NCBI GenBank assembly: GCA_016165875.1
Contig: JABBOT010000002.1
Location: 26,488,265-26,552,264, forward strand
Source: Acanthopleura granulata
Taxonomy: Eukaryota; Mollusca; Polyplacophora; Chitonida; Chitonidae
Reading direction: 5' to 3'
DNA length: 64,000 bases
The notes under the pieces are model-generated. The model saw only the letters and a list, made by a program, of their open reading frames with translations, made no database searches and was not told the DNA's origin. How positions within the stretch are numbered: the stretch's first letter is position 1; each line of letters opens with the position of its first letter. Positions 36,901-47,752 of the stretch are shown one piece after another. Both the position numbers and the translations under genes were made by a program.

Positions 36901-39900
36901 CAAAGCTGTGTGGAGAGCATTCAGAAACCACGAAAGGAAATCTATGGCATCCCCTGAAAAGAGAAAAGGTCATATATCAAGATGGTGTTTAGACCACTTA
37001 ACAATCATCTCAGAGAATTAATGACATGAACATACAGACCTGTAATGTCACTAAGCAAGAAATGGGACAAACTACATATACCTGTAAATATTAATATTAA
37101 AGGGAATACACCTCACCTTGCTCTGTGATTTGAAATGTCTTTTTACTACAGAGAACCACAGCCTGCAACATCTCATGAGGACTGACGTGAGCCTTGAAGT
37201 TACGAGGATTCCACAGTTTCCGTAGCAACTCGCCAAAACGCTGACTCAGCAGGCACATTTGGTCTCCAGGTGGGCGCTTAATGTTTTTATAGTTTTGCTC
37301 TTGCAGGAAATAGTTACGGAATGTATGAACATGAGAGAGAGCCTGCAATGAAGAAAATGAAATGAAATACTTCACAGACCACTACAGATGTAAAGAAAAT
37401 TTCCACCATCATACAATAACTAACAAGGGCGAAACAGATAGTGTTAATTACCACTGTAACAATATTAAAATATGACTAAAAACTTCAGTAGCCTTCATCA
37501 GTTTGGGGTATATACTGCCTCAAAATACTTATTTACCTATTTGATTGGTGTTTCATTTAGGAATATTTCACTTATACGACTGCGGCCAGCATTATGGTGG
37601 GAGGAAACCAGGCAGAGCATGAGGGAAATCCATGACCATCCGCAGGTTGCTGGCAGACCTTCCCACGTATGGCCAGAGAGGAAGCAAGCATGAGCTGGAC
37701 TTGCCAAAATACTTGCATTAATATTTAAAACTTTTAGTTATTACTCATTTCAAACATTTAACAACTGACAGAGCACACCTACCTGTAGTACTACGTTACA
37801 ATAGTCATTGGCTTTGATGTTGTTCAAACCTACAATGCCTGTGAATATAAAATGTAATATTCAGTAATTAAATGAAAAAACTAATTGATCAAAGCAGAGA
37901 AAGACTGGCAATTCAGATACTGATGATACAACATTAAGTCCAGAAGCTATACCAAAAAAATCAAGTAACAATAACAAAACACTTGTGACAATTTGCACTG
38001 GGTTTGTATTTGAAAACACAATCCAATGATACACCTCACTGAAATGTAACTTTCTTAATACATGTCACTCATCAGTTAATCATAATCATTATCTTCTGAT
38101 TCCAAGACACATGTAAGAAAGATGTGTTATCCAAATCGTACCTGGCAGGTATGTTGTACCATCATAGGCCCGGGACATCTTGGTGTGGTTATCGAGGTTG
38201 GCTATGTGTTTATCAGTGAAAGTTGGATCAAGGACATACTGCAATCAAAAGTGAGCTACATCTTACAGAAAACCATATCAATATGTATGCATCAAGTTAC
38301 TACCACACAACAACGTCACTTTGCTAAATAATTTGCCCAAAATGATTTTTAGCATCAATGGAGAACACATTTTGAAAGTTTTATTTCATGGTTTTTGATG
38401 AATTTTCAATATTGTATATACCAGCCCATGTTGAATCGCGCAAATTGATTAAACTGACAATGTCATGTCACAAAGGGACATCACTCGCATCTTGAAATCT
38501 GCATATTTATCACCCCAATCTCTAAGAAATTAACATTTTGCATTCTATCATCAGCCCTTGCTCATGTAAGATTACAATCACAGGTTACAATAGTACTGGA
38601 CCAGCCTACAAACTATCGGCTCTTCAAACATAAAATGAGAGGCCTCAACAGAAAAACTGAAAAGCATTACACTTGGGTATCGATCTCAAACACAAACACA
38701 AAATGTAACTTTTTTCTTCCCAGAAAAACATAACAGAGATGCTTAAAATTATCAGCTGGACATTGCTGTCAAAGAGCTTGACTAAGTGCCCCAGTGCAAG
38801 GTGTGCACTCTTGAATGCCTGAAATTAAATCAGGAAAGGATTTTTGGTACACTCTCTATATGATGTATAGTGTTCTTATACACAAAAATTCACTCGTTTG
38901 TAGTTGTTCTCAGTACTGAAAACTTGGGTAGTCCATCTCAAAAACTGTGTAAGCTGACCCACTCGACACCTTTGACTGTTTTGTTCAAGCTGCACAATGA
39001 ATCCTTGTTTTCTGTAATATTGTTCTAGTTTTCTGTGTGTATTTGTTTGGAGTTCTAAGTTGTGTTACTTCTATCTTCTCCCATGGTGCCTCCATGTAGC
39101 CATATTTTTTGCATTGCCTCACTGGAAAATTATGTCACACTAAAGACAGCAGAAATGCCACAGTAAGAAAGTCTAACTGGTGCGGGACCTATTTCTGGTG
39201 TCCTGTATAAGTACACCTTAAACAGCTGTATTATGGATGAATGCAAGACCATCCACTAATAGTTCTGCCATCTCCAGAACAGTCACTGGGTCGTAACAGC
39301 TGCCAAAGCGACAAAATGAAGCATCAGTCAGTTACAGCTGCAACAATAGCAACAACAAATTAACACAATGTCCTCATGTGCCTAAACATTCTCGTTGACA
39401 AAAGACTTTACTTACAATGATATCGTCTAATGAGGAATCAATGACCTCATAGTTATCCGGAAGGCAGTAGAACTTCTGAGACTGGAGGTTGAGGAACACA
39501 TGGTGACCGTCCTGCACACTGTGAGTGTAAGCATGTGACTTCTGGCCTCTACCTAAAAACAACCATCAAATGTTTTCTAATCTGAAGTCTTATTCCAGTT
39601 TTTAGGGAGCTAAATTTCCTGCCTGCAGTTAAAGGCATTAGTCTTGGACTCTACATGTTCTCTGTCTAAACACAATAACAATAGTTGCCTTATGTATAGA
39701 CATTTTCTGATTTTAAAAGAATCATCAACATGGTCTATGAGCTTTTAAATTTCAAAATTACAAGCGCTGGCTTTGGACTCACAAATAGCAGCACAGTAAC
39801 ATTTAAAATTTATTCATAAGTCAGAAAAACAACATACCTTGAAAATATTTTCCACAAACCAGGCAGGCATAGACATTGATGTGGGAGAGTGAGACTGAGC

Positions 39901-42900
39901 ATAGTTTCTCAAAGTCAAAATCAAGCACGGACCTGTAGAGAGTGCAGTTATTATTATTTCATGCAAGTTGTGTTCACAACCAGAGTTGCAAACAGAACTT
40001 AGATCTGGCAGCAAGGCTATCAAAGGCCTCGCTGGTAAAGGATAGATTCTAATGCATAGTACACTAAGTGAGGAATTCAGTAATTTATCTATAATATGTA
40101 CACATAAAATCAACGATGGAATAACCCTTTGTGTTATAGTGCTCTACATGTGTGCAAACATTTAACTCAATACATGCAGTTTTTTTTAACCTCCCCCCCC
40201 ACCCAACATTTTCTTTAACACAGATTCTAATACACATTAGGCTAAATGAGGAATTTGGTAATTTACAGTACTTAACATGCACACAGGGAATCAACAATGG
40301 AATATCCTCCTCCTGTCACAGTCCTCTACATGTGTGCAAACCCTGAGCGCAATCCATGCAGTATTTTTTATGATACCACCCCTAACATTTTGTTTTACAT
40401 TGCTTTTCCTGTTATTGGACACCAACGCTGACGCTCACTTTAAAATACTAGTATACACATTCATTAAGCCACACGAACTTGACCCAACATGGCCATACAG
40501 TGATAAATCCAGATCTGGCATCCAATCATTTCACTCTGCCAATACCCTGATATAAAACCCTAGAGAGCACACATTACTCTAAAAAATTACACAGTCACTG
40601 CCACTTGGAGATATATTAAATATCTTCATTATTTTATGAAACAAAGTCTTGCTTTCCAAGGTTAAATGTGTTTACCTGTTTATGGTGTCTAAATATGGAC
40701 AACTTCTACTGCGATCAACTTTGGGATCTTTCACTGGAGCTGAAATGTGCACAAAACAAAAAATGAAATGTAAATATCTGACATCGCTGCAGCTGTCTGA
40801 TCCACTTTTCAAAAGTATCCAACAAGACACTTAAGTACTGAGGCAACAAAGTAGGCATTGTGGTAGCTGTGTGTAGTGCACACAGTGATGAATGTCCTTT
40901 ATAAAACTGTTTGCAACATGGGATTCATTCGCTGCAAATTTTTTACTGATTTATGTAACACCCGACTTGGGAATGAAAGTTTTTCCTGTCTTCATGGCAG
41001 TTGAGCTACCATCAAATCAGGGAAATCCTCAGTTAGATTATTTTACTTCTGTGGCAGGCAATCCACTTTCTACATTGGAGCGATCATCCTACCTCAAAAT
41101 GGAGACTGGGAGCCTGTGAATCAATAAGACCAATGTTTTGGAGGAGTCAGTAAGGTGTGTGATTAATTTTAATATTCCAACAGTCCACCTTATTGGGCAG
41201 TTGTTGTGTCTGCAACAGATCAGTTGTGTAAATAAGGTGCTTAGAAGTTTACTGTCTTCATTATTCAACTGACAAATGCCGCTAAAATGAGCAGTGAATG
41301 CGAAATTGGGTGCTATGAGTGTAAGGGAAAGAGTTGGCCATTTCATGATTTGCATCATGTTTTATAGATAGCTTTTGATAAATTTGCAATAATTATTATC
41401 AGACTCATGTTGAAGAATACCACACTAATCTCCCCTTCTTAAACTGAAAACGTAGTCACTCCCATGGAAACAGGATTTAAACATGCGATTTTACTGGCAA
41501 GAGATCGCCCTGCAGTTTGTACATTGAGGATATTATTAGAATTGAAATACCTATGATTACCAAGAACACAGACAAACCTAAATACATCACTAACTAGGAG
41601 ACAAAATAAGCCTTTTTTGCCAGTTCAACCTTAACAGATATATATATTTGTACTGCTGTTATCTCCTGCACACCTTGATCGCAATACCAAGTCTTGGTAA
41701 CACACACACACATTTCTCTCTGTAAACTGGGCATCAAATTGGTAATTTTCAAAGAGTGTTGTGTACAGTATTGTTCACTGTTACTGACTCCATCCTACAG
41801 GTACCCATTCAAAGCCAATTCAGCATGAGAAATACATACGTTGCAGACACATGGAACAGCGATCAAAGAAACCGATGTGAGGAAGAGATACCAGGAGTCG
41901 AAAAGTGTAGAAGATTAGGATGTTTTCAGATGGCTGGTAGGGTTTAATTTGGCCTCTTAGCGAGTGATATTATCGTATATTGGTCATCCTGCGAGCAGCA
42001 TTTAGTAGCATTAATTAGTAGCATACTTGTTGTCAGTAGATTTTTGTCTACACAGGGGTGTGGCTGAAGACTTCATTCTAAGCTATTATACGTTTCAGAT
42101 ATTTAGATTTTGTCAAGAGATGGTATCATTTTGCACTAGATTGCTCTGATGCTGGAATTTGCATTAGAAATGATACCGTCACCAGAGAAGCTAAAATTCA
42201 ACATCTGGAACTCCCAAGTTAAAACAACATACTTCTTCCGGTCAAATCCACGTCTTAACATCTCCACTTCCCATAGCCAAACATAAATTTTTTTTTGTAA
42301 GGGTAATCCGGTTAAGTATCATTTGTAAGGAGAAAATATACAGGCTATATGGTACTGACATGTGTTCAAGATGGTTGCCGTACATGTGAGCACGAAAATT
42401 CAATTTTCAGAATGTGCCCACAAGCTGCCGTGTCTGATATTTCATTTCAGAGTGTATTTTTCTTTCAGTCTCCCAAATTCTTTTCGCAATGCAGTTTTGA
42501 AGTTTTTTGAATTATTATCAATGTCTCCCACTATCAGAAAGAGAGTCAACTGTGAATTGTGCACTCCAGGAGTCGGACTGTTGGTAATGATTCGTATGTT
42601 AACATTCAGGAACAACTTAAATGATGCGGGAAACAGTGACTGTCCTAAAATGACAGGCAACGGTGCAACCTGGAGGCTTTTACGTGAGAATTAAAGCTTT
42701 ACTGGATTACTCGAATTATATTTGGCGATAGGAAGGTGAGATGTTATGAAGTGGATTTGACCAACAAGAGGTATGTGGAGTGTTTAGTCACAGTGCAAAG
42801 TGTTAGTTGATATTCTCTTGTAACTTGAGTTTCAGGCGTGGAATTTTAGCGTCAGAAATGATGCAGTTGCCAACGTGTGAGCAATCTCAGATTTTGCATT

Positions 42901-44233
42901 TTGTAAGCTTATTTATGTTTTCAAATATATTCCTGACACAGATAGATACTGTGCATCTATAACGACTTTCTGTGCTGGATTGATGTCAATATAGGTGCTG
43001 GCTCTTCCCCCCATAAGTCCATCAGTTTCCTCTCTAAACGTCTATGTGTGATAAATCCAGTGTGACAACATTCCTCAACATACCTGCTCGGCCTAGCCAG
43101 GAGTTCAAGCCGTACCTTGCCCCTCGAGCAGTTTGGTAATCCAAAAGCCTTTGCAAGGTGCTAAATTTTGATGCCTGTCTTGGTGTAGACATTTTAAATT
43201 CTACTATTTCTAAGGACATTATCTGATTGGCTCTGTAGGGTTACATCATGCTCAACAGAGTTGTGCAAAGCAGCAATAACAAAGAAGGTAAAATGGCTAC
43301 GGAAAGAAAGACTGCAAATTTAGCGACATAGCCAAAGTCTTTGATTACCGAACTACTCAAGGAGAAAGTTATGGCTTGAACTTCTGGGCAGGGCAGGTAT
43401 GTTTAGGAATGTCTACACAGGAACTGACCGGGATAGATGCTCATCACTTCAAGTTAAAACAAAAACGAAGTCATGTTTTATGGTTACGCGTCATAAACAT
43501 TAACAGTTGGTGTTAGGGGTTGGAAATTGTGGCAGATGCAAAGCATCCAACCTAATGAGAAAAATGCAACACAGAAGCAGAGCCGAACTGGTCGGGTGAG
43601 AGCCGGACGGTAGGTGGTCAAGTTTGTGCTATTAGTGTTTAATGGGACCTTCTCTTGGCACTGTAGCGTAGTGAAATGGCCATGTGATTACTTGGCTAGG
43701 CTGAGTTGCAAGGTGGCAGAATTTTAGCACTATACTCCGGAAATTAAATGGAATGTTGTATGACTCGATCGGTATAGTGACATCCAAATATAGGAGCGCC
43801 AGTGAAGTTCATGTAGGACTAGGCGACCAGCTAGCTGTGCTGACTCCCAACCACCTAGGAGCCTGACTTATTTTGTCTAACCTCTGGTGAACACGTTCAA
43901 AAGATCAGCATCATGATTCATTCACATATAAACTTTGGCTACAGGAAACTGGTGTGTTGCACTTTCTCGTTAAACGTAAACCCTGTCACAAATCCACCAG
44001 GAAAGGGACGGCTGCAGTGTTGAACTGGTTTCAACTTCATGCAAGTTGCACTTCATGTACCATGGGTCAAGTACACCTAAATTCGAGTTTACAGCCAAAT
44101 ATGAGGATGCGTTCGAAACACACAGACATAAGCATTTACCAATATCATCAGCGTCTAAATCGTCATCCTGTGCTTTCCGTTTTAAGATTGATTTTGGCTG
44201 CACTGTGGTCTGGGTCTTTCCGTTCAGCGCCAT
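33951..44233 (-). CDS. USP39: USP39 (SAD1) tri-snRNP assembly factor, 14 exons, complete
   Basis: An inactive deubiquitinase-fold protein of the spliceosome, needed for tri-snRNP assembly in the nucleus. Exons in reading order: 44233-44140, 40739-40676, 39932-39838, 39552-39416, 38238-38142, 37838-37783, 37342-37117, 36953-36808, 36568-36523, 36298-36075, 35893-35832, 35575-35434, 34902-34816, 34094-33951. They join in frame to 539 codons plus stop (human 565). A ZnF-UBP domain spans about 42-135 (RSCPYLDTINR, YACLVCGKYFQGRGQKSHAY). The USP domain follows: GLNNIKANDYCNVVLQ at 166-181 has Asp174 where active USPs have the catalytic Cys, and the His box reads GTY instead of GHY. FKAHVSPHEMLQAVVLCSKK and KWYEMQDLHVIDILPQMITL are near-identical to vertebrates. 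The ATG at 44233 has a strong Kozak context; an in-frame ATG lies 9 bp upstream. Identification is certain. Confidence 0.97.
34095..34815 (-). other. USP39 intron 13
   Basis: A 721-bp intron before the last coding exon. A 63-codon open frame on the plus strand (34384-34575) is not convincing; no repeat was seen. Confidence 0.75.
34931..35034 (+). mobile_element. RUDI-like V-SINE, 5'-truncated, in USP39 intron 12
   Basis: Core and tail only: GGCTCTGCCCAGTTTCC, CACCATAATGCTTGCC, TGAGTGAAATATTCTTGAG, TAAAACACCAATCC then AATAAATAAA. It lies right next to the tandem exon-fragment array. Confidence 0.75.
35058..35423 (-). repeat. Four degraded tandem copies of the USP39 exon 12 end plus its donor
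   Basis: Units of 93-96 bp begin (plus strand) at CTGTGCTCA: 35141, 35235 and 35331, with the native exon unit at 35424; a further partial copy fills 35058-35140. Each carries the last ~75 bp of exon 12 (native codons reading SNIVHEGEPGAGQGTYKVHI), its 5' splice site and about 10 intronic bases. The copy nearest the exon still reads SNIVHEGEPGTGQGSYKVHI; the next keeps the donor (ATAAG/GTGAGC) but shifts frame; the two farthest have stops. Each unit also has a TAGTCAG acceptor-like string. This is a tandem duplication array decaying away from the real exon. Confidence 0.85.
37531..37704 (-). mobile_element. RUDI-like V-SINE in USP39 intron 6, 10-bp target-site duplication
   Basis: Inverted element with TATTTGATTGGTGTTTC, AGGAATATTTCACTTATACG, GCGGCCAGCATTATGGTGGG, CCGCAGGTTGCTGGCAGACC and GGAAGCAAGCATGAGCTGG. 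It is flanked by CAAAATACTT at 37521-37530 and 37705-37714. A 12-bp deletion removed part of the CGCCGTACTC tail motif. Confidence 0.85.
38239..39415 (-). other. USP39 intron 4
   Basis: A 1,177-bp phase-0 intron, AT-rich, without recognisable repeats or genes. Confidence 0.75.
39933..40675 (-). other. USP39 intron 2
   Basis: A 743-bp intron. Two related stretches (about 40070-40230 and 40250-40410) share TAATACACATTAGGCTAAAT-like and CTCTACATGTGTGCAAAC blocks, so it contains an old direct duplication of about 175 bp. No gene is inside. Confidence 0.6.
40740..44139 (-). other. USP39 intron 1
   Basis: A 3.4-kb first intron splitting an alanine codon (G/CT). It contains only short open frames (up to 110 codons at 42362-42694 plus) without known domains. 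No mobile element could be named. Confidence 0.7.
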
Positions 44234-44431
44234 TTTCCACATGTGCGTGCGTACTACGTCATCGCTTTGATTCCTCGTACATTGTCCAATATAGTTTCGT
44301 CAACGAAAACACATTAACGTGCGAGTGAAGAGAATTTACACATTCATTGATGACGTTTTCCGCAAACATCCGTCAAATAGTGAAGGGAAAGCTAGCTAGC
44401 GAACATTAAACCTTCCTTTGTAATGTAAATT
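44234..44431. promoter_or_regulatory. Shared USP39 / C2orf68 bidirectional promoter
   Basis: The two start codons point away from each other and are 198 bp apart, so 5' UTRs and core promoters of both genes must fit here or overlap. The stretch has no TATA box. It holds ACGTCA at 44256-44261 and TGACGT at 44351-44356 (CRE/ATF-type half sites facing both ways) and a CCAAT at 44286-44290. TATA-less, CRE- and CCAAT-bearing short intervals are typical of housekeeping bidirectional promoters. Transcript starts are not known. Confidence 0.7.
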
Positions 44432-47400
44432 ATGGCCAATCACCCTAAAGCCAGACTTGATATGAGGCACGGATTCATGAAATGCATCATTAAGAACCAA
44501 GTGGAGAGGTAAAAGGCGCCGATGTGTTGTTGCAGCTGTTTTAGATGCTGTATGTTTCGAGCCGGTATGCAAGGTTTTCAAATCAAAGCCATCTTGCAAC
44601 ATCTAGGCCTATGGCCTACGTTGTTTAAAACTGTTGCTTGTAGCCTTGTATTGTTTAACCTTGGTTGTATTAATCGTCACTGCATGTAATCGTGAAATGC
44701 GTTTTAATGTATCCACAACCTGATGTTCAGTTTATGTGGCGACGTGCAGGGTTAATTGATGTGTGTGTTTTTAAAAAAAAAAAAAAAAAATTCGTGCATT
44801 ACGATGCATTAATATTCTGGACCAGATTGTTTTATGTCACTGTTTGAGTGTATATTTAAGCCCCCGTAGTTCGAGATTTCTGGCGTCAGAATCGGCAAAA
44901 TCGACCAAGGGAGGCTCCAAACCAATACCAGAGCGTGCTCCCCTCTGATGCATACGTGGCAGTATATCACAGGGTTCGGAACAACACAACGACCTTTACT
45001 GCTTTAGTTTGCAGTCACACATATTCCTTACATTTCGTTTGTCAGTTTATTGGAAACATAACATCCGTCAGTTATTCCTGAGGCTGCATGAGCCAGAAAA
45101 TTATTGGTAGTGCTCAAATGTACTGCCAGTCTCAACATACCATGTTTTTGACAGGGGCAGCCAGGCCAACTGCACCAGATTTGTAAGTTCTTGGCCAGAC
45201 AAACTTTTGCTAAATCTAATGTAAGAACAATCTCAGACTAAAGCCCCATTGCCATAAAGAGTTAAATTAAGAGATATACTATGATCTAAAAGTGTGTGTA
45301 AAGAGTACATATACCAGTGTTACTGTTGGTGGGCCAGATCCTATTACCGGTGTATGCTCTCTGTCTGGGAATGCTGCGTTGATCATCCTTCTTTTCTGGT
45401 AAAATTCAAGTGTTCTACCTTACCACTGAAGCCTGACTAGGCAGATAATAGCAGATGACCAGTATGACTGAGAAAAGAGGAGATATTAATTTTTGGTGGC
45501 AAAACACGTAAGTGCCTATGAATTACACCTTAACATAAATATATCTTAATATATACAGAGACAACTATGACAAAGAAGTGAAGGCAAAGATGAATGATAA
45601 ACCCAAATCTACTGGTCAGAATAGAGGGAAGAAACCAGAAATAAAAACTTACGTTCCTCCGCCACGGTCAAAGATTAAACAAGGTAAAATATGATGTGGG
45701 GGTGGGGTAGAGGATTTAGTGCACTGAATATTCTGTTTTGTGTATCATACATGTTTAATCAGTAATATCCGATTCTGTTTGAAAACTTATGTAAATTTCT
45801 ACTTATAATTTTTCAAAATCCAACAAGTAGCGAGAGTTAATTACTGGCATAGAAATAGTGTATACTTGTAAATCTACCCCATTATAAATGGAAAAAAAAT
45901 CTGTGAAATTCAGCTGCCTTTTTCAGTTAAAATTTGTAATGTTTTTATGTTTTCAGGTGAATCTGAGAACATTGTGATCTTTGATCTGGAGTATGAAGAT
46001 CAGCAGGGTAAACTGCACACAGTCTCTATACACAGAGTACGTGATGGATATCAACCCATGCCCAATCTTCATCAGGCCAGATTGTACCAGATTGCACTTA
46101 TATACTATTGGACAACTGTTTTCTCAGTCAAGAATATTGCACTAATATTGGTGGCAAAGCCTGGTGGAAACTGGGTGGAGGAATTTCCCAGAGTAAACCA
46201 ACCACCTTAGAAGAAAAGAACACATTTATATAAAACCTATACCTTAAAAGAAAGAGCTTTACTTTCGGTTAAATAAAAAATCTCAATTTTCTGGCGGAAG
46301 TGCGTGTTATTTGACTATTTAATAGTTAAACATCCAAGACTGAGAAGGCTTATTAGTCCATCGTTTTAACAGATTGCTTACGTCACCATGCTTAGCTTTG
46401 CAAAGTAGCTCTTCTGTCTTTGAAGGTAAAAAAAGATCATGTAGATAATGTAATGGATGGTTTCATTGGGGACCCCAGCTCTAGTTCTGATGACACTGAA
46501 TGTAACTTCAGCTTACAAGGCTACGAGTTTGAATCACAGAAGGGTGAGGCTGTGAGCAGTAGTCCGACTGACCAAGTATCAAGTTGAAATGAGTGGGAAC
46601 CGGGATTTCTGGCTTTGACGGGCAATCTGTGAAAGGACAGGTTGCACTCTCTGCCTTCAGGACATTGCAATTCAGACACATTTTGGCAGCCTACAGCCAC
46701 GGATGTAGGCATGATGTGGCCCTCTAGTTCATCTTAAACTCTTCCTTGTTAGCGTTGGCTTTAACCGAACTTAAAATTCAGATTATTACGATGTACGAAC
46801 ATATTTAGCTGAGACTTAAAATGCATGTTAATCAAATGGTAGGAGTAAAACCTTAAGCACAGTGATGTCACAATGAATATTCAAGAGGAGGAAAGGAAGA
46901 TTTTCATTGGACTAGCCTAAAACATGGCAAGACTTTCTATGTGCCCTGAATAGGTGGATTTTGTAAAATATGGCAGTGTTTAAAACAGTTTCTCTCTTTT
47001 ACAAAACCTTTAAAATATGTAAAAAAAGAAAAAAAATAGTATTCCACACATTTTGTATAGCTCTTTCATTTAAGGTGTAGGTTGTATAAATGTGTTCTTT
47101 TCTTTTAAGGTTGCAGTACCTAACAAATCTCCTGACTTTTACCTGCAGACAAAACAATGAGATTTGGACTGAAACATGTAATTTCATTGGTAAAGGGTTT
47201 AAAGGTGGCAATGAGCCTGCATTTTATGCATGTAAGCCAGGGAGGCTTGTGGTGCATGTAAATGCTCAAACAATATATCAACTTAGACCAGTAACCCATG
47301 TATGCATAGGTGGTAAAATATTTTTGAATGAGTTTACTTTTAATGGGTAATTTGCAATCAGTGTATGCAATGAATGAAGCAAAGATGGCTGTTATTTTGG

Positions 47401-47725
47401 TACAAATTACTAAACAGGATTCCAAAAGTTTTTTATTATGTGAAGGCACACTAAGCCATAATCATTAAATTGGTTTGTATAGTGGCAAAGAAAAGTCATG
47501 CAAAGTAAGGAAGACAGTGACGTTGTGTGCAAGTGCCGTTCACTTTGATGGGAAATTGTTCACGTAATTTTTCTTCCTTATTCTTTTCATTGGCAGGGTG
47601 ACAATGTTTCTCTTGTGGCTAAGGATTTTGGCCTTCAAGTTGGTATGACTGAGACACACGTGAAAGCTTTGGCCTTCAAACTTCAGGAAGAAATTGATAA
47701 AAGACAAAATGGGAAAGTTTCATGA
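44432..47725 (+). CDS. C2orf68: UPF0561 / C2orf68 homologue, four exons, complete
   Basis: A small conserved animal protein of unknown function. Exons: 44432-44508, 45559-45683, 45957-46036, 47597-47725; they join in frame (phases 2, 1, 0) to 136 codons plus stop, against about 166 in human. It begins MANHPKARLDMRHGFMKCII, matching the human RLDMNHGFVHHIRRNQ region; then RDNYDKEVKAK (human RDDYDKKVKQ), a basic stretch with KPEIKTYVPPPR, the acidic/aromatic block IVIFDLEYEDQQGKLHTVSI, and the C-terminal helix ALAFKLQEEIDKRQ (human LKLRIQEEIAKRQ). No membrane segment or signal peptide is seen. Read-through of the exon 3 donor would add an unrelated tail ending at 46208. Head-to-head with USP39. 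Identification is firm; function remains unknown. Confidence 0.92.
44509..45558 (+). other. C2orf68 intron 1
   Basis: A 1,050-bp phase-2 intron with an A run at about 44773-44790. Nothing else was recognised. Confidence 0.75.
46037..47596 (+). other. C2orf68 intron 3
   Basis: A 1,560-bp phase-0 intron, AT-rich, with no recognised element. Confidence 0.7.
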
Positions 47726-47746
47726 CACAGTTGAAGTTGCTGCGCC

Positions 47747-47752
47747 AATAAA
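47747..47752 (+). terminator. Polyadenylation signal AATAAA after C2orf68
   Basis: AATAAA begins 22 bp after the TGA (47723-47725). If used, the 3' UTR would be very short, so a later site is also possible. Confidence 0.4.

Noticed and set aside
42362..42694. A 110-codon plus-strand open frame in USP39 intron 1
   Set aside because: No domain, no splice partners, and an overlapping open frame on the other strand; treated as chance.
44234..44242. Upstream in-frame ATG for USP39 (MWKMALNG)
   Set aside because: The ATG at 44233 has a better Kozak context (A at -3, G at +4). The longer start adds three residues only and cannot be excluded.
45947..46210. An 87-codon open frame through C2orf68 exon 3
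   Set aside because: Only its first part is conserved; past the donor at 46037 it is intron sequence, and the true last exon is at 47597-47725.
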